From positions 1 through 8,507 of the forward strand of contig JALQWE010000131.1 in assembly GCA_023258825.1 (NCBI GenBank): a DNA stretch of 8,507 bases. The letters run 5' to 3'. The position numbers were made by a program, and so were the translations under genes. This document shows, piece after piece, positions 6,517-8,507 of this stretch. The notes beneath the pieces were generated by a model. That model was given only the letters and a program-made list of their open reading frames with translations. It made no database searches and had not been told where the DNA came from. This stretch comes from Planctomycetaceae bacterium. Lineage in GTDB: Bacteria > Planctomycetota > Planctomycetia > Planctomycetales > Planctomycetaceae. Position 1 is the first letter of the stretch; every line of letters starts with the position of its first letter.

Positions 6517-7674
6517 TTAGTCGTTCTTGTATTTGGAGTGACAGTTCTGGCAGTTCGTGGCAATGCCCGACATGGCCGCTTCGAACCCGGAAAAGTCTCC
6601 GCCCTCTGCGGCGTCTTTCAGGGACTGCGTGGCTGCCACAATGCCACTGGCAAACCCCTTGAATTCCGCATCGTCTTCATAGCCATAGCCAGGCTGAGTG
6701 ACAATTTTTGCGAGCACTCCGAGAACAGCAGCTTCGTGCTGGACAAAGGCTTTTTTCGAGGTCAGGGCATCAGCAGAGCCTACTTCCGTCTTCATCAGTT
6801 TTTCCGCTTCTTCCATCCGCTTCATCAGGGATCGCATTTCCGCGGTTTCTGCGAAGGAGTCTGTCTCCGGAGGGGCCTCAAGTCCCGCCGGTTTTGAACG
6901 ATTGAGAATGTCGGCAATGCTTTCGAACAGTTCCTGAAGTCTCTTCTGGTCTTTTGCACCGCGTTGCAGAGGGCTGGAATTCATTTTGCCCGCCAGATCC
7001 CGGATGTAGATAGCGTCGTCCTTCCATGAGACAGACTGGTTCTGCAGATGAGCCACTTCGGCGAGAGCCGCCATGGTGGCCACTTTCGGGGGAATCATCA
7101 TCATCGATGAATTGTAGTTGCCGACAGAGCTAACGGTTTCCTGCAGGAAGTTACGAATGTTCTTGACTTCTTCATCCAGCACCGTGACGGGGATCAGTGC
7201 TTCCCAGGAATCCGTCGCAGCCGTTTCTGTCGGTGAAGATTCGGCTGGCTTTTCCGGTGAGGGTGTTGCGCTGACAGGAGCCGGTTGCGGGGGGGCAGTC
7301 TCTGCAGTGCCGGCCTCGGCGGCCGGGGATTCCATGGCTGGTTCCGCACTGGCAATGGCCTGCGCTGATCCGGCAATTGGGGTCGTGTTGGTTGCAACTT
7401 CGTAGGGCTTATCGAAGAAGGCATCCATGGGCACTTTTCCGAACCATTTCTGGCCCTTGTCGTCCACCCAGACTTCATCCCGGGCATGCTGCTTTTCTGC
7501 ACCGGCAGTCGTCGCGGTGGCAGGCGGATCAGTTGCTGATGGCGATTGCTGGGTTGTCTGCTCTGGTCCTGCTGCTTCCGGTGGTGAGGCCGGTTCACCA
7601 CCGCCACATCCGATGAGTGCGAGGCTGATTGTCAGTGTCAGAACACTGCTCGGCAATGATTTTTCAGACATCAT
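6517..7674 (-). CDS. Lipoprotein with C-terminal cytochrome c (class II-like) heme motif
   Basis: A 385-residue exported protein. The N-terminus has a hydrophobic segment ending in the lipobox LIGC, with Cys23 as the probable lipidated residue, so it should be membrane-anchored outside the cytoplasm. Residues about 24-155 are low complexity (Ala, Pro, Thr, Glu, Ser) and are broken by an ordered-looking island at 66-95 (EVWVDDKGQKWFGKVPMDAF). Residues about 157-265 and 270-385 are two helical blocks. The second ends in CQNCH (Cys375, Cys378, His379) seven residues before the terminus, the placement seen in class II cytochromes c (c', c556), which covalently bind one heme. The first block has no CXXCH. 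An electron-transfer or gas-sensing role is possible; no partner is nearby. ATG at 7674 is chosen because GGAA lies nine bases upstream; GTG at 7695 would add seven residues, and ATG at 7671 is also possible. Confidence 0.82.
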   Translation of the reverse strand: MMSEKSLPSSVLTLTISLALIGCGGGEPASPPEAAGPEQTTQQSPSATDPPATATTAGAEKQHARDEVWVDDKGQKWFGKVPMDAFFDKPYEVATNTTPIAGSAQAIASAEPAMESPAAEAGTAETAPPQPAPVSATPSPEKPAESSPTETAATDSWEALIPVTVLDEEVKNIRNFLQETVSSVGNYNSSMMMIPPKVATMAALAEVAHLQNQSVSWKDDAIYIRDLAGKMNSSPLQRGAKDQKRLQELFESIADILNRSKPAGLEAPPETDSFAETAEMRSLMKRMEEAEKLMKTEVGSADALTSKKAFVQHEAAVLGVLAKIVTQPGYGYEDDAEFKGFASGIVAATQSLKDAAEGGDFSGFEAAMSGIATNCQNCHSKYKND

Positions 7675-8007
7675 TTTCTGAAGTTCCGTTACCACAGTTG
7701 CTGAAGAAACGCCTACACGTCCGTTCCATCGCCCGCGGTGTGGCCTATTGCAACGGATGTTGGCGCATGGCTCGCAAGCTGACTCTCCGAAAAGCGTCGA
7801 CGGTTTGGAAGTTGTCGCGCCTACGTGCTGAGTCCCGCGCTGGACAAGTTTAGCCGCTCAGGGGCGTCCGGGGAAACGGTTGAAGGGTAAAGAAGGCGTT
7901 TTTTGGTGGAGCTCGGCGAGGATTCGACGGTGACCCTTTCGGTGGGCAGCGTTGATCACTGGAAACGAGCGCGGCGGCCAACCCTTCCGCGGGATTCGAC
8001 GAGTCAC
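7675..8007. other. Intergenic region between the PEP-CTERM and cytochrome genes
   Basis: In these 333 bases I see no supported gene, no strong hairpin and no good promoter. GGATTCGACG occurs twice (7920-7929 and 7992-8001). A 49-codon minus frame starting with GTG right after the PEP-CTERM stop is very Arg/Pro-rich and is not called. The promoter of the cytochrome gene is probably in the lower part, but I cannot place it. Confidence 0.35.
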
Positions 8008-8507
8008 CTATCCCACGGTCGATACACGTCGGCCTATGCGACGCCCCAACCACATTCTTGTCAAAGCAGCAGCAATCAGCGCGATCGTCAGCAGAGCGAC
8101 AGTTCCGGGTTCGGGAATACTGGCGCCATATCCATAGGCAGGCCCCCCCCACGACGCCATCGGGTATTCCTCATCGGAAATGTCATCCAGCTCGTAAAGA
8201 TCAGAATACAGAAAGTCGTCACCCGGCGACGGGTCAATCCCGTAAAACGATTCCGAGGAGCCCTCAGCGTAGTCGCTGTCATCCGGATCAAAGTTGAATT
8301 GCGGATACTGAGATGACCCGGAGCCCGGACTGTAGGTGATTTCAAATCCGTCATCGTAATCCGGAACTCCGTATTCCGGGGGATTGAGAGAGCTCACGTC
8401 CGTCACGGGTGTGACCAGATCGATCGGTGAGACGAGCGTGTCGTCTTCCTCGGGAAGATCCTCTGACTTGTCTGCTCCGGGTGGTTGCTGGTCTGTACTG
8501 GAGAGAT
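8008..8507 (-). CDS. Acidic PEP-CTERM sorted surface protein (N-terminus outside window)
   Basis: The frame is open to the right edge, giving 165 C-terminal residues without a start. The end is a classical PEP-CTERM signal: IPEPGTVALL, a hydrophobic helix (ALLTIALIAAALTRMWL) and a basic tail (GRRIGRR). Such tails direct export and then processing by an exosortase, leaving the protein on the cell surface or in extracellular matrix. The part before it is extremely rich in Asp, Glu, Ser, Tyr, Pro and Gly, with repeated short runs such as DPDDSDY and YELDDISDEEY, and has no recognisable domain; it looks like an unstructured, possibly cation-binding spacer. GTG at 8406 lies in frame but the same composition continues upstream (PEEDDTLVSPIDLVTP), so it is unlikely to be the start. 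A run of eight G (8143-8150) precedes the PEP motif. An exosortase is not in the window. Confidence 0.8.
   Translation of the reverse strand, partial: LSSTDQQPPGADKSEDLPEEDDTLVSPIDLVTPVTDVSSLNPPEYGVPDYDDGFEITYSPGSGSSQYPQFNFDPDDSDYAEGSSESFYGIDPSPGDDFLYSDLYELDDISDEEYPMASWGGPAYGYGASIPEPGTVALLTIALIAAALTRMWLGRRIGRRVSTVG

Noticed and set aside
6183..6563. 126-codon minus-strand open frame overlapping the dehydrogenase start
   Set aside because: Ser/Thr/Pro/Arg-rich translation without motifs; it overlaps both neighbours, which have strong family support.
6301..6897. 198-codon plus-strand open frame starting with TTG
   Set aside because: Most of it is antisense to the cytochrome lipoprotein, in codon register. 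The part in the gap looks partly protein-like (RSVLVADPQIERPDVAERW) but has many Cys and Arg, no ribosome site and no domain I know.
7920..8001. Repeated GGATTCGACG in the 7675-8007 gap
   Set aside because: A 10-bp match 72 bases apart without symmetry or further copies; chance is a sufficient explanation.
7850..8152. 100-codon minus-strand open frame overlapping the PEP-CTERM gene end
   Set aside because: Out of frame with the PEP-CTERM signal, with Cys/Arg/Pro-rich noise-like translation.

Overview
The window looks like part of a planctomycete chromosome. This is inferred from the combination of a secreted Cys-type sulfatase, a fused PilM-PilN pilus protein, a lipoprotein ending in a cytochrome c CXXCH motif, a PEP-CTERM surface protein, moderately high GC and mostly weak Shine-Dalgarno sites. 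No rRNA, tRNA, CRISPR array, transposase or phage gene was seen. Every gene I can support is on the minus strand; the long plus-strand open frames are antisense shadows.

In minus-strand transcription order (right to left): (1) 8507-8008 is the C-terminal part of a very acidic PEP-CTERM protein, cut by the window edge. (2) 7674-6517 is a lipoprotein with a low-complexity linker and two helical blocks resembling class II cytochrome c (c'/c556), only the second of which has CXXCH. (3) 6193-5387 is a short-chain dehydrogenase/reductase resembling gluconate 5-dehydrogenase. (4) 5278-3752 is a secreted sulfatase. (5) 3755-2352 is BioA, overlapping the sulfatase by ATGA. (6) 2223-2047 is a small, previously easy-to-miss candidate gene. 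(7) 1850 to the left edge is PilM fused to PilN, with its end outside the window.

The dehydrogenase, sulfatase and bioA probably form one transcript that ends at a strong hairpin at 2260-2287. An exact 15-bp motif recurs in the two non-coding spacers in front of the dehydrogenase and the sulfatase. The sulfatase and dehydrogenase fit use of sulfated polysaccharides; why a biotin gene is coupled to them is not explained by the sequence. pilM and the surface/redox genes look like separate units.

No clearly new defence or mobile system is visible. The most interesting points are the PilM-PilN fusion, the small gene in front of it, the duplicated cytochrome-like domain with one heme site apparently lost, and the shared 15-bp spacer motif.
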